Source of the DNA: Nitratireductor sp.
GTDB lineage: Bacteria > Pseudomonadota > Alphaproteobacteria > Rhizobiales > Rhizobiaceae
DNA: 64,000 nt
Direction of reading: 5' to 3'
NCBI GenBank assembly: GCA_017854535.1
Contig: JAFMHL010000012.1
Span: forward strand, 1 to 64,000
Part shown: positions 19,184 to 27,649 of the stretch, in pieces
How the letters are laid out: each line of letters starts with the position of its first letter
How positions within the stretch are numbered: the stretch's first letter is position 1
Program-made: the position numbers and the translations under genes
The notes under the pieces: model-generated
The model's database searches: none
Seen by the model: the letters and a program-made list of their open reading frames with translations, nothing else
Told to the model about the DNA's origin: nothing

Positions 19184-20533
19184 TTATTTGTCCAGCCACT
19201 CATACCATTTGAATGCTGCCTGCAGATAAGTGCGCCTCAACGAAGGGAATGGAAAGTGTTTTGGTGGCTGGCGCATTTGTGCGGGGATGGTTTTGGGGTT
19301 GATCGTTTCGGCGATCATATCCGCCAGCAATGTTCCGCAATGGCTCGCCATCGCAACTCCATTGCCGTGATAGGCAAGCGATGCCCAAGCATTTTCCATT
19401 TCAGGGATAGGCCCAGTGTAACTTGTCAGGTTTCGTGTAAGGCACACCAAACCAGACCAGAAATAGGGTGTTTCCACGTTTTGCCAAGCAGGAAAAATTC
19501 TCTCGAAATCGGATCTGATTTTTCTCAACCTAATTTTGTTGCTCTCGTCAGAAGCAGAAATTCCGCCGCGCATGCCGAAAAGCATTCTGGGGCCTTCGTC
19601 ATTAATCCCCAGAATTAGTCGAAAATAATGAAGAGAGTGACGCGTGTCGTAGCACATTTGATGACTTGTCCAGCCTTGGTCAGTCAATTCTTGCGGTGTA
19701 AGCGGACGGGTGGCGATGATGTTCGTCAATACCGGCATGAGCCTGCCAGACAGCCAGTTCGGTAAATCCTCAGATGAATATCCGTTTGTGGCGATCACCA
19801 GATGTTTTGCTGATATTGACCCGTATGGCGTGGTAACAAGATGCTCACCGTTCACTTGTTCCATTTTGACTGCTGGCGAGTTTCCAAAAGTCTGGACGCC
19901 AATATCAGAAACGGCCTTGGATAAACCCAACACATATTTCATCGGGTTCAAGGCAAAGCCCAGCGGGTTTGTGAGCGCGCCATGAAAGTCAGGGCTTTGA
20001 ATGCCTTCAGCACTCATTTCGCTTTTACTGGTTAGATGGCAATCCACATCAAACAGACTTTTTAATTGCAGTTTTTCAGCTTCGAGAGCTGCAACTTGTT
20101 CCGGTTTATAGGCAAGCTGAGTTTCCCCCTGTGAGTGGGTGTCGGCTTCAATGTTATATTGGCTTAAATTGTTGCGTACGGTCTCGATGGATGTTTTTTG
20201 AGCTTGAACGTAATCATAGGTTTCAGTTTCGCCAAAGCGTTTGATTGCCTGATCTGTTGTGAGTTTACTGCCACCCAAGCAACAGAACCCACCATTTCTG
20301 CCAGACGCTCCCCAGCCAGGTTGTTGCGCCTCTAATATGACAATGGAAGCTGGGTCCAACCCCGATGATGCCAGTTTCAATGCGCAATTTAGACCGGTAT
20401 AGCCCCCGCCGATAATGATGACTTTCGCTCTTTTGTTACCATTGAGTATTGGCCAAGTTTGAGGGGGTGCGGTCGTTTCCCAATAAGAACCCACATGGGA
20501 AGTATAGGCTTGTGGTTCGTAAAGGCGTTGCAT
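19184..20533 (-). CDS. FAD-dependent oxidoreductase (DadA/PuuB-like amine oxidase)
   Basis: A 449-aa flavoprotein of the glycine/D-amino-acid oxidase family. The dinucleotide-binding motif VIIIGGGYTGLNCALKLA is near residues 38-55, and the family signature PGWGASGRNGGF follows at about 72-83. The C-terminal FAD contact region reads ASLAYHGNGVAMASHCGT. The overall pattern resembles gamma-glutamylputrescine oxidase and related marine amine oxidases, but the substrate cannot be fixed. It lies 113 bp upstream of the ectoine hydrolase gene on the same strand and is divergent from an aminotransferase, so it looks like part of a small amine/amino-acid catabolic group. Confidence 0.85.
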   Translation of the reverse strand: MQRLYEPQAYTSHVGSYWETTAPPQTWPILNGNKRAKVIIIGGGYTGLNCALKLASSGLDPASIVILEAQQPGWGASGRNGGFCCLGGSKLTTDQAIKRFGETETYDYVQAQKTSIETVRNNLSQYNIEADTHSQGETQLAYKPEQVAALEAEKLQLKSLFDVDCHLTSKSEMSAEGIQSPDFHGALTNPLGFALNPMKYVLGLSKAVSDIGVQTFGNSPAVKMEQVNGEHLVTTPYGSISAKHLVIATNGYSSEDLPNWLSGRLMPVLTNIIATRPLTPQELTDQGWTSHQMCYDTRHSLHYFRLILGINDEGPRMLFGMRGGISASDESNKIRLRKIRSDFERIFPAWQNVETPYFWSGLVCLTRNLTSYTGPIPEMENAWASLAYHGNGVAMASHCGTLLADMIAETINPKTIPAQMRQPPKHFPFPSLRRTYLQAAFKWYEWLDK

Positions 20534-20598
20534 TTAATTGGATAATCCATTTATGGTTTGACTAATTCTCCTCAACCCTAATCCAAAGTTTGCTCCAA

Positions 20599-21699
20599 AT
20601 GCCAGTGAAGTTTACCGACCTGATCAAAAGTCTTCCCGTCACCATTCCTTTTGTTGGGCCAGAAACCCTGGAGCGGCGAACAGGTGCGCCATATCAAGCG
20701 CGCATCGGCGCGAATGAAAGCGTCTTTGGCCCATCGCCAAAAGCGATCAAGGCTATGAAGCAGGCGGCATCAGAAAACTGGAAATATGCTGATCCTGAAA
20801 ATTATGATTTGTGCCATGCGCTTGCATCCCATCATGGCGTATCGCCTGATAATATTGTTATCGGTGAGGGGATCGACGGTTTGTTGGGTGTTGCCGCGAA
20901 ATTGTTTGTGGAGCCGGGTGTAACTTCTATTATGCCTGATGGAGCATACCCAACCTTTGCACTGCACATATCCAATTTGGGCGGGGCTATTTCACGCGTG
21001 CCTTATGTGGATGACCACGAGAGCATCGACGATCTGCTGGCACAAGCGCGCAAACTTGATGCATCTGTCTTGTATTTCACCAATCCGGATAACCCCATGG
21101 GAACGTTTTGGAAGAAGGAGGCCGTCGCACGTTTAATCAAGGAATTGCCAGATGGTGTCGCTTTGTTTTTCGATGAAGCCTATTGTGAGTTTGCTTCAAA
21201 AGATGAGTTGCTTCCGATAGATATTTCCAATCCGCACGTGATCCGCTTTCGAACATTCTCAAAAGCCTATGGCATGGCGGGAGCGCGCATTGGTTATACC
21301 ATCGCCCATGAAGACATCACTGCAGCTCTGAACAAAGTTCGGAACCAATATGGGATAAACCGTGTCGGTCAGATTGGCGCTTTAGCTGCCTTGGGCGATC
21401 AAGATTGGTTGAACCAGGTTTGCCAATGGACGGCTGAGGGCAGGGAGCGGATTTATCACATTGCCTCAAGCAACGGTCTTAAAGCTATTCCGTCGATGAC
21501 CAATTTTGTGACTGTCGATATGGGGCGTGACCAAGTCTATGCAAAAACAGTTTTGGATGAGATCAACAAGCGCGGCGTCTTCATGCGTATGCCATTTGCT
21601 GCGCCGGGCAATCGCTGCATCAGAGTTGGCGTCGGAAAGTCTGAGGATTTGGATTTGTTTGAGAAGGTGTTAGGTGAGGTTTTGAAGACGGTTGGGTGA
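20599..21699 (+). CDS. HisC-like PLP-dependent aminotransferase
   Basis: A fold-type I aminotransferase of about 366 aa in the histidinol-phosphate aminotransferase group. It shows the N-terminal IGANESVFGPSPKAIKAM, the PLP-contact region LYFTNPDNPMGT, the Asp region LFFDEAYCEFA, and the Schiff-base lysine in FRTFSKAYGMAGARIGY. The C-terminal RCIRVGVGKSEDLD holds the substrate-carboxylate arginine. A TTG at 20590 is possible, but the ATG at 20599 (MPVKFTDLIKSLP) is taken. It is not in a his operon; it stands divergent from the FAD oxidoreductase, so a catabolic transamination is as likely as histidine synthesis. Confidence 0.85.
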   Translation: MPVKFTDLIKSLPVTIPFVGPETLERRTGAPYQARIGANESVFGPSPKAIKAMKQAASENWKYADPENYDLCHALASHHGVSPDNIVIGEGIDGLLGVAAKLFVEPGVTSIMPDGAYPTFALHISNLGGAISRVPYVDDHESIDDLLAQARKLDASVLYFTNPDNPMGTFWKKEAVARLIKELPDGVALFFDEAYCEFASKDELLPIDISNPHVIRFRTFSKAYGMAGARIGYTIAHEDITAALNKVRNQYGINRVGQIGALAALGDQDWLNQVCQWTAEGRERIYHIASSNGLKAIPSMTNFVTVDMGRDQVYAKTVLDEINKRGVFMRMPFAAPGNRCIRVGVGKSEDLDLFEKVLGEVLKTVG

Positions 21700-21726
21700 G
21701 GCAATTTACATCGTTAAGCAAACAAA

Positions 21727-21760
21727 AAACCCGGGGTGATTGCTCGCCCCGGGTTTCTTT
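21727..21760. terminator. Bidirectional intrinsic terminator, aminotransferase / glnA
   Basis: AAACCCGGGG (21727-21736) pairs with CCCCGGGTTT (21747-21756). The stem can be extended by three pairs to leave a TTGC tetraloop. A-run and T-run flanks are present on both sides. It separates two convergent genes. Confidence 0.93.
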
Positions 21761-21778
21761 TTAGAAATTCAGTTGATG

Positions 21779-23188
21779 TTAGACTGAATAATACATATCA
21801 AACTCAACTGGGTGAGGCGTCATTTCGTAGCGCATCACTTCTTCCATTTTAAGTTCGATATAAGCTTCGATCTGGTCTTTGTCGAACACATCGCCTTCGA
21901 GAAGGTATTTGTGATCTTTTTCCAAAGACTGAAGTGCTTCACGAAGTGAACCGCAAACGGTTGGGATTTTCTTCAGTTCTTTTGGTGGCAAGTCATACAA
22001 ATCTTTGTCCATGGCAGCGCCCGGATGGATTTTGTTTTTGATACCATCAAGACCAGCCATCAACATGGCTGCAAAACCGAGATATGGGTTCTGGGTTGGA
22101 TCCGGGAAGCGGACTTCAACGCGTTTTGATTTTGGTGAAGAACCAAACGGGATACGGCAAGATGCTGAACGGTTACGGGCTGAATAGGCCAGTAGAACCG
22201 GTGCTTCATAACCTGGAACCAAACGCTTGTAAGAGTTGGTTGAAGGGTTTGTGAACGCGTTCAAGGATTTTGCGTGCTTAATGATACCGCCGATATAGTA
22301 CAGGCAGTTTTCAGACAAGCCGGCATATTCATTGCCAGCGAAAGTTGGCTTGCCGTCCTTCCAGATTGACATGTGAACATGCATGCCTGTGCCGTTGTCA
22401 CCAAATACAGGCTTTGGCATAAAGGTCGCTGTTTTGCCGTAAGCATGGGCAACTTGGTGCACTGCATATTTGTAGATCTGCATTTTGTCGGCATTGCGTG
22501 TCATTGTGTCGAACATGATACCGAGTTCGTGCTGGGCTGACGCTACTTCGTGGTGATGCTTTTCAACTTTCACGCCCATTTCAGTCAAGACTGATAGCAT
22601 TTCGCCGCGATAGTCTTGGCCAGAATCGACTGGTGGAACCGGGAAATATCCGCCTTTCATGCGCGGACGGTGGCCCATATTGCCGCCCTCATATTGGGTG
22701 TTCGAGTTTGATGGCAATTCTGAGCAATCAAGTGTGAAGCCTGTGTTATATGGGTCTGCAGAAAAACGAACATCGTCGAACACAAAGAATTCGGCTTCAG
22801 GTCCAACAAAAATCGTATCGCCGAGGCCAGATGCTTTCAAATATGCTTCTGCTTTTTTTGCTGTGCCGCGCGGGTCGCGGTTATAAGGCTCACCAGAAAC
22901 TGGATCCAAAATATCGCAGAAGATTGACAGGGTTGATTGGGCAAAGAACGGATCAACGTGAACTGTGTCTAGATCAGGCATCAAGGTCATGTCTGACTCG
23001 TTGATGGCTTTCCAGCCGCCGATGGATGAGCCATCGAACATGATGCCGTCAGCAAACATGTCTTCGTCAACAATGCCCACATCCATGGTCACGTGGTGCA
23101 TTTTGCCTCTAGGGTCGGAGAAACGAACATCCAGGAATTTGATGTCTTCGTCTTTGATGCGCTTGAGAATATCAGCTGCAGTTGTCAT
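21779..23188 (-). CDS. glnA: Glutamine synthetase type I GlnA
   Basis: A protein of about 469 aa that forms glutamine from glutamate, ammonia and ATP, and is the main entry for nitrogen. It shows [61 protein letters not shown], and the C-terminal adenylylation-type motif with the modifiable Tyr in KDLYDLPP. This makes it a GSI-beta enzyme regulated by GlnE adenylylation. The ATG at 23188 has AAGAGG at a good distance; the 5-residue upstream extension is not needed. It follows glnB by 79 bp on the same strand, and the pair shares the sigma-54 promoter upstream. Confidence 0.98.
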   Translation of the reverse strand: MTTAADILKRIKDEDIKFLDVRFSDPRGKMHHVTMDVGIVDEDMFADGIMFDGSSIGGWKAINESDMTLMPDLDTVHVDPFFAQSTLSIFCDILDPVSGEPYNRDPRGTAKKAEAYLKASGLGDTIFVGPEAEFFVFDDVRFSADPYNTGFTLDCSELPSNSNTQYEGGNMGHRPRMKGGYFPVPPVDSGQDYRGEMLSVLTEMGVKVEKHHHEVASAQHELGIMFDTMTRNADKMQIYKYAVHQVAHAYGKTATFMPKPVFGDNGTGMHVHMSIWKDGKPTFAGNEYAGLSENCLYYIGGIIKHAKSLNAFTNPSTNSYKRLVPGYEAPVLLAYSARNRSASCRIPFGSSPKSKRVEVRFPDPTQNPYLGFAAMLMAGLDGIKNKIHPGAAMDKDLYDLPPKELKKIPTVCGSLREALQSLEKDHKYLLEGDVFDKDQIEAYIELKMEEVMRYEMTPHPVEFDMYYSV

Positions 23189-23267
23189 TTTAGCCTCTTT
23201 CATATGGTTTTAGTTTTTGACTTTTTAGTTGGCGACTTTTCGAAATATGAGCAGCCGCAATTTTGGA

Positions 23268-23627
<360 letters not shown>

Positions 23628-23733
23628 CTATTTCCGGAAATTAGGGATCACATTCGTTCGTTTGTGGTTCTAATTCGCCGAAAGCAGGAAAAATAAACAC
23701 AAAACATTCTTTTCCAACTCTCCAAAGTCACTA

Positions 23734-23749
23734 AGCATGTTTTGTGCCA
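23734..23749 (-). promoter_or_regulatory. Sigma-54 promoter of glnB-glnA
   Basis: Read on the minus strand the site is TGGCAC-N5-ATGCT, matching the RpoN consensus TGGCAC-N5-TTGCT with the invariant GG and GC ten bases apart. It lies about 130 bp upstream of glnB, leaving a leader of about 115 nt. This is the expected nitrogen-controlled (NtrC/RpoN) promoter for a glnBA operon. I did not find a clear pair of NtrC sites upstream. Confidence 0.82.
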
Positions 23750-24025
23750 GTTTAACAAAACTTATTTTACGAACCTTGGATCAGAAGATTTTCGAGATGT
23801 TTTGGTGTTTGTTGTCGATATAAATTTTCAAGGATAGCATAGATTTCATGAAACCCGCTTATCCATTTGAAGAGTGTAAAAGACGCTGAGAACTGCCTTT
23901 GTGAAGGTTAGATTGAGCGGAAAGTTTGTGCTTAATAATCAATGTTTTGGCGGGTAGTTCTAAGATTTTGAATCTCGAAGCGGTTCTTCAAGGTGATGTT
24001 CTATTGTTCTTGATAGATTTATCCT

Positions 24026-24181
24026 ATGGGACATTTAACTATGGATAATCTATTGCCAGAAGGAAAAAGTGAGGCTGAAATTTTTCTCCAAATAAATATT
24101 AAGCAAGGGGAAAATGGACCTGATCATCTTAATCAATCGGCCCTGATGCGATTTAACGAGAAATATCCTGCGCCGAGTTAA
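24026..24181 (+). CDS. Possible small ORF, unknown
   Basis: A 51-codon frame starting MGHLTMDNLLPEGKSEAEI and ending NEKYPAPS. It is hydrophilic, with no signal peptide, membrane helix or cysteine. There is no good ribosome-binding site before the first ATG or before the internal ATG six codons in. It lies in a gene-poor gap. The codon use is not obviously unlike real genes, but the evidence for translation is weak. Confidence 0.25.
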   Translation: MGHLTMDNLLPEGKSEAEIFLQINIKQGENGPDHLNQSALMRFNEKYPAPS

Positions 24182-24336
24182 ATAGACTGCTTATTTTTTC
24201 ATCATACCGCTTAAATTATAGGCAATTTTGAAGTGCTGCTATCAACTGGTCTGCCGAAATTAGCCTCAAGATGCGGTCAGCAAAACAATCAGCCGCCGCT
24301 TGCTCAACTTCCAGGCAATGTTGATGATCCATTTTA

Positions 24337-24357
24337 ACCGTAACGATTTACCGTAAC
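24337..24357. repeat. Tandem ACCGTAAC direct repeats
   Basis: ACCGTAAC occurs at 24337-24344 and again at 24350-24357, 13 bp apart start to start, a little over one helical turn. The pair is about 95 bp upstream of the small membrane ORF at 24450. It could be a response-regulator-type binding site. Chance cannot be ruled out. Confidence 0.35.
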
Positions 24358-24449
24358 AGTCAAGGTTAATAAGAAGCATTTGATGCGTATTCGAATTGGA
24401 TTTGATATAAGTCTTTAAGGGAAGGTGGTCTTTTGGGAAATTGATCGCC

Positions 24450-24602
24450 ATGAAACTTATAGCATTTACTGCAACCATGATCTGCACACTCATCGTCATG
24501 GGTCAATTGGACCCGGGATTGATGATCTTTGATCAATCTTTTCAGCTAGTAGCGGCAGTGGTCGCCGGAGCCGGCTTGGCCTATGTTGCGGCCATGGCTT
24601 GA
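24450..24602 (+). CDS. Possible small membrane protein, unknown
   Basis: A 50-aa frame beginning MKLIAFTATMICTLIVMG and ending AGAGLAYVAAMA. It has two hydrophobic stretches (about 3-17 and 33-49) separated by the polar segment QLDPGLMIFDQSF. That pattern is typical of real small inner-membrane proteins, and the DNA is not low-complexity. A purine-rich GGGAAATTG precedes the ATG at a rather long spacing. No family is recognised. It stands alone, 168 bp before the convergent lexA. Confidence 0.45.
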   Translation: MKLIAFTATMICTLIVMGQLDPGLMIFDQSFQLVAAVVAGAGLAYVAAMA

Positions 24603-24769
24603 GCATCTTAGCGCAACCTAATTGGCCTCGCTCGCAACGCTGTGGGCCTAAGTTTTGGGTGCAACTGATCTGAATGAGCACCCTTTAGATATCTTTTCCG
24701 TTATTATTACGCAGTCTTATAGAAGCTAAATGAATTAATAGGGTTCAAAAACGACCTACCGCGGAAATT

Positions 24770-25594
24770 TTAATAACTACGAATAAGCCCTTTAAGTTTT
24801 CCTTGAACCTTCACTCTATCGGCCCTGAGTACGCGCGTCTCATAAGCTGGGTTCGCAGCTTCAAGGGCAATCTTGCCATCTTGTTTGCGGAAACGCTTCA
24901 AAGTTGCTTCTTCTTCATCGACCAAGGCGACAACAATATCACCCAGTTCTGCGGAGCTGGTTTCTTGAATGATCACCATATCTCCATTCAAAATCCCGGC
25001 TTCAATCATCGAGTCCCCCTGGACTTCCAGCGCAAAATGCTTGCCCATGCCGATCATGCCATAAGGCACTGAAAGCGAATGGGTGATTTCCTGAATCGCA
25101 GCGATTGGAACGCCAGCGGCAATGCGGCCCATTACAGGAACAGAGAACCCATCATTACTCTCTTCAAATCCATTGCTGGAATTGGAATTTCCTGCGCCAT
25201 TAGTACCACCAAAACGGGCAGCCAAGCCGCCACGATTGGTTTGGGCGCTTTTTGAAGGCGAGGGGGCAGTGTTGCGAGGCGAAAACTGGGTCACATTATC
25301 AGCTGACGTATCTTTCGAAAGGCCACCTTCAATAACTCCCGGCTTGAAGGCGGAAGCAGCAGGCACCGCGTTTTCAAAGCCATCGGGCAATTTAATAACT
25401 TCCAAAGCTCGGGCTCGATTCGGAAGGCGGCGGATAAAGCCGCGCTCTTCGAGGGCCGTAATTAAGCGATGAATACCGGATTTCGATTTTAGCTCCAACG
25501 CGTCTTTCATCTCGTCAAATGAAGGGGGAATGCCCTCGGCCTGCAACCGTTCGTGGATCAGCAAAAGCAATTCATGTTGTTTGCGAGTCAGCAT
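24770..25594 (-). CDS. lexA: SOS repressor LexA
   Basis: A 274-aa repressor of the SOS regulon. The N-terminal winged helix opens [17 protein letters not shown]. The C-terminal S24 autoprotease domain has the Ala160-Gly161 cleavage site in [14 protein letters not shown], the nucleophile Ser195 in [10 protein letters not shown] and general base Lys233 in ATLKRF. Between the domains lies an Asn/Ser/Gly/Pro-rich linker of about 75 residues, longer than usual; alphaproteobacterial LexA proteins are mostly around 230-240 aa. GGAGAG precedes the ATG. Three GTTC half-sites lie 80-105 bp upstream, so the gene is self-repressed. Confidence 0.97.
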   Translation of the reverse strand: MLTRKQHELLLLIHERLQAEGIPPSFDEMKDALELKSKSGIHRLITALEERGFIRRLPNRARALEVIKLPDGFENAVPAASAFKPGVIEGGLSKDTSADNVTQFSPRNTAPSPSKSAQTNRGGLAARFGGTNGAGNSNSSNGFEESNDGFSVPVMGRIAAGVPIAAIQEITHSLSVPYGMIGMGKHFALEVQGDSMIEAGILNGDMVIIQETSSAELGDIVVALVDEEEATLKRFRKQDGKIALEAANPAYETRVLRADRVKVQGKLKGLIRSY

Positions 25595-25673
25595 CTATCT
25601 CTCCAAATTTCCAATACGCAGCCAAAGCTTTTTTAGTGAGCAAGGCGCGATACATGCGCTTTATTCCTAGCAT

Positions 25674-25699
25674 GTTCCTTAAGTGTTCCGCAAGTGTTC
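25674..25699. promoter_or_regulatory. Tandem overlapping SOS boxes of lexA
   Basis: Three GTTC half-sites at 25674, 25685 and 25696 are each separated by exactly seven bases, giving two overlapping copies of the alphaproteobacterial LexA site GTTC-N7-GTTC that share the middle half-site. They lie 80-105 bp upstream of the lexA start. LexA binding here is established for the class. The shared-half-site arrangement is what the sequence shows. Confidence 0.88.
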
Positions 25700-26032
25700 T
25701 TTTCAAAGTTTACTAACTCTTTGGTATTTTAGGGAGTTCGTATTGAATTTGGACAGTTCTTATTGTTTAGGCGTGCCTATTACAATCGCGATGGGGCTGC
25801 ATGATTAGATCCTGTGTTGCCATTGTTCGATTTATAGTCTTACCGGTGCATGGCTGGCCTGATGGCGTGCACAAATAGCTAAATATAATGAAGCTTTATT
25901 GCTGGATGTGAAATTTGAAACCCGTGTCTTTGTTCTCGACCCAATGGAAAAGCGTATACATGCGGCTCCAGTAAATCGGAACATGATAAGAACAAATCTG
26001 TTTATAGTATATTTTTCAATAGTTTAGCGCTA

Positions 26033-26062
26033 TTGACAAAAAGAGAACAAAATGTGTACATT
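26033..26062 (+). promoter_or_regulatory. recA promoter with embedded SOS box
   Basis: A perfect -35 hexamer TTGACA (26033-26038) is followed 12 nt further on by GAACAAAATGTGTAC (26045-26059). This matches GAAC-N7-GAAC with one change (GTAC in the second half). The -10 element would fall at about 26055-26062, so LexA bound to the box would cover the promoter. It sits about 135 bp upstream of the recA ATG. Confidence 0.75.
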
Positions 26063-26194
26063 GGGCCATCGTTGACGTTGCAAATGGAATCGCAAAGTCA
26101 ATATTAGGGAAATGTAAATTCTCATTTCACGGCTCTTATATCTGGGGGCGTTTGATTTGAGGGGTATGCGGCACTTTGGAAGGATGATAACCCA

Positions 26195-27304
26195 ATGGCA
26201 CAGAATTCACTTCGGTTGGTAGAGGAAAAGGGCGTGGATAAAAGCAAAGCTCTTGATGCGGCGTTGAGCCAGATTGAGCGGGCCTTTGGTAAAGGCTCCA
26301 TCATGAAATTGGGGAAAAACGAGCAGGTAGTAGAGATCGAGACGATTTCGACTGGCTGCCTCGGACTTGATATTGCGCTTGGCATAGGCGGATTACCTAA
26401 AGGGCGGGTGATTGAGATTTACGGACCTGAATCGTCTGGTAAAACGACGATGACGCTTCATACGATTGCCGAGGCCCAGAAGAAGGGCGGTATTTGTGCC
26501 TTTGTGGATGCCGAGCATGCGCTTGATCCGATCTATGCGCGCAAATTGGGTGTTAATCTTGAAGAATTGCTGATTTCTCAGCCTGATACGGGTGAGCAGG
26601 CTTTGGAAATTGCCGATACTTTGGTTCGTTCTGGCGCTGTGGATGTTTTGGTTATCGATTCGGTTGCCGCTTTGACACCGCGTGCTGAGATCGAAGGCGA
26701 GATGGGCGACAGTCTCCCGGGCCTTCAGGCACGCTTGATGAGCCAGGCTCTGCGTAAATTGACTGCGTCTATTTCCCGTTCCAATACAATGGTGATTTTC
26801 ATCAACCAAATCCGTATGAAGATCGGTGTTATGTTTGGTTCTCCTGAAACAACAACGGGTGGTAATGCGCTTAAGTTCTATGCTTCTGTGCGCCTTGATA
26901 TCCGCCGCATTGGTGCAGTGAAAGACCGTGACGAGGTTGTGGGTAACCAGACTCGCATCAAGGTCGTGAAGAATAAGCTCGCGCCTCCGTTCAAACAGGT
27001 TGAATTTGACATCATGTATGGCGAGGGCGTCTCTAAGACCGGCGAATTGGTTGATCTAGGGGTTAAGGCTGGTATCGTTGAAAAGTCTGGTTCCTGGTTC
27101 TCTTATAATTCCGAGCGTTTGGGGCAGGGGCGTGAAAACGCTAAAACCTTCTTGAAAGAAAATCCTGCAGTTGCTGATGAAATCGAATTAGCCTTGCGTC
27201 AAAATGCTGGCCTTATTGCCGGAACGCTTCTTGATGGTGATATCCAAAAGGAAGATATGGATGATGATAAGGATGATAATTTCGATGATGCAGCAGAGGC
27301 GTAA
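26195..27304 (+). CDS. recA: Recombinase RecA
   Basis: A 369-aa DNA strand-exchange protein and co-protease for LexA. It has Walker A GPESSGKT at 77-84, the Walker B region [12 protein letters not shown], loop L1 with [17 protein letters not shown] and loop L2 with [17 protein letters not shown]. The C-terminal tail is strongly acidic ([16 protein letters not shown]), as usual. AAGGA precedes the ATG. It is transcribed away from lexA and is followed by a hairpin terminator. It is controlled by the SOS box upstream. Confidence 0.98.
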   Translation: MAQNSLRLVEEKGVDKSKALDAALSQIERAFGKGSIMKLGKNEQVVEIETISTGCLGLDIALGIGGLPKGRVIEIYGPESSGKTTMTLHTIAEAQKKGGICAFVDAEHALDPIYARKLGVNLEELLISQPDTGEQALEIADTLVRSGAVDVLVIDSVAALTPRAEIEGEMGDSLPGLQARLMSQALRKLTASISRSNTMVIFINQIRMKIGVMFGSPETTTGGNALKFYASVRLDIRRIGAVKDRDEVVGNQTRIKVVKNKLAPPFKQVEFDIMYGEGVSKTGELVDLGVKAGIVEKSGSWFSYNSERLGQGRENAKTFLKENPAVADEIELALRQNAGLIAGTLLDGDIQKEDMDDDKDDNFDDAAEA

Positions 27305-27649
27305 TTAACGTTTGACTGCTCAAGAGGTGGGCTGGTTGTTGTTTTTTGTTAGTTGAGCCAGCTTTACCATTACAGGTTTAAGAATGGGTTGTCAGTGATA
27401 TGGCAGCCCATTTTCTGTTTTCCTATTTGCAATATAAACCAGTTTGCAGTTGATTTGCTTTTCCCCATCAAAGACGCTTTGACATCTATGCAGTTTGCAT
27501 GTGGACAGAGTCAGGGACCTCGTTTAAAAACCCCGTCTAATCGGCAGTTCATCTGCTTCATTCCATCAAATTTGTAGCAATTCATCTTGTTGCGAGTAAT
27601 CGAGGTTTTGTGACCTCTTAGACATTCCAATATCAAGGACGGCACAGCG
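27305..27649. other. Intergenic region recA-alaS
   Basis: A 345-bp gap. It holds the recA terminator (27383-27420) and the promoter and leader of alaS. A short inverted repeat, GAGGT and ACCTC around TTTGTG (27602-27617), lies about 33 bp before the alaS start and could be a weak operator or an mRNA stem near the ribosome-binding site. No gene was seen. Confidence 0.45.
27383..27420 (+). terminator. recA terminator hairpin
   Basis: AATGGGTTGTCA (27383-27394) pairs over 12 positions, two of them G-U, with TGGCAGCCCATT (27401-27412) around GTGATA. TTCTGTTTT follows. It lies about 80 bp after the recA stop. Confidence 0.75.

Larger units (their letters stand above)
25595..26194. other. Divergent lexA-recA control region
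   Basis: A 600-bp gap that carries the lexA SOS boxes (25674-25699), the recA promoter and box (26033-26062), and A/T-rich DNA between. An open frame without a usable ATG start runs around 25899-26030. It has no ribosome-binding site and I do not call it a gene. Confidence 0.6.

Noticed and set aside
25899-26030. Open frame in the lexA-recA gap
   Set aside because: It has no ATG near its beginning and no ribosome-binding site, and it runs into the recA promoter region. An internal ATG would give only 27 residues.
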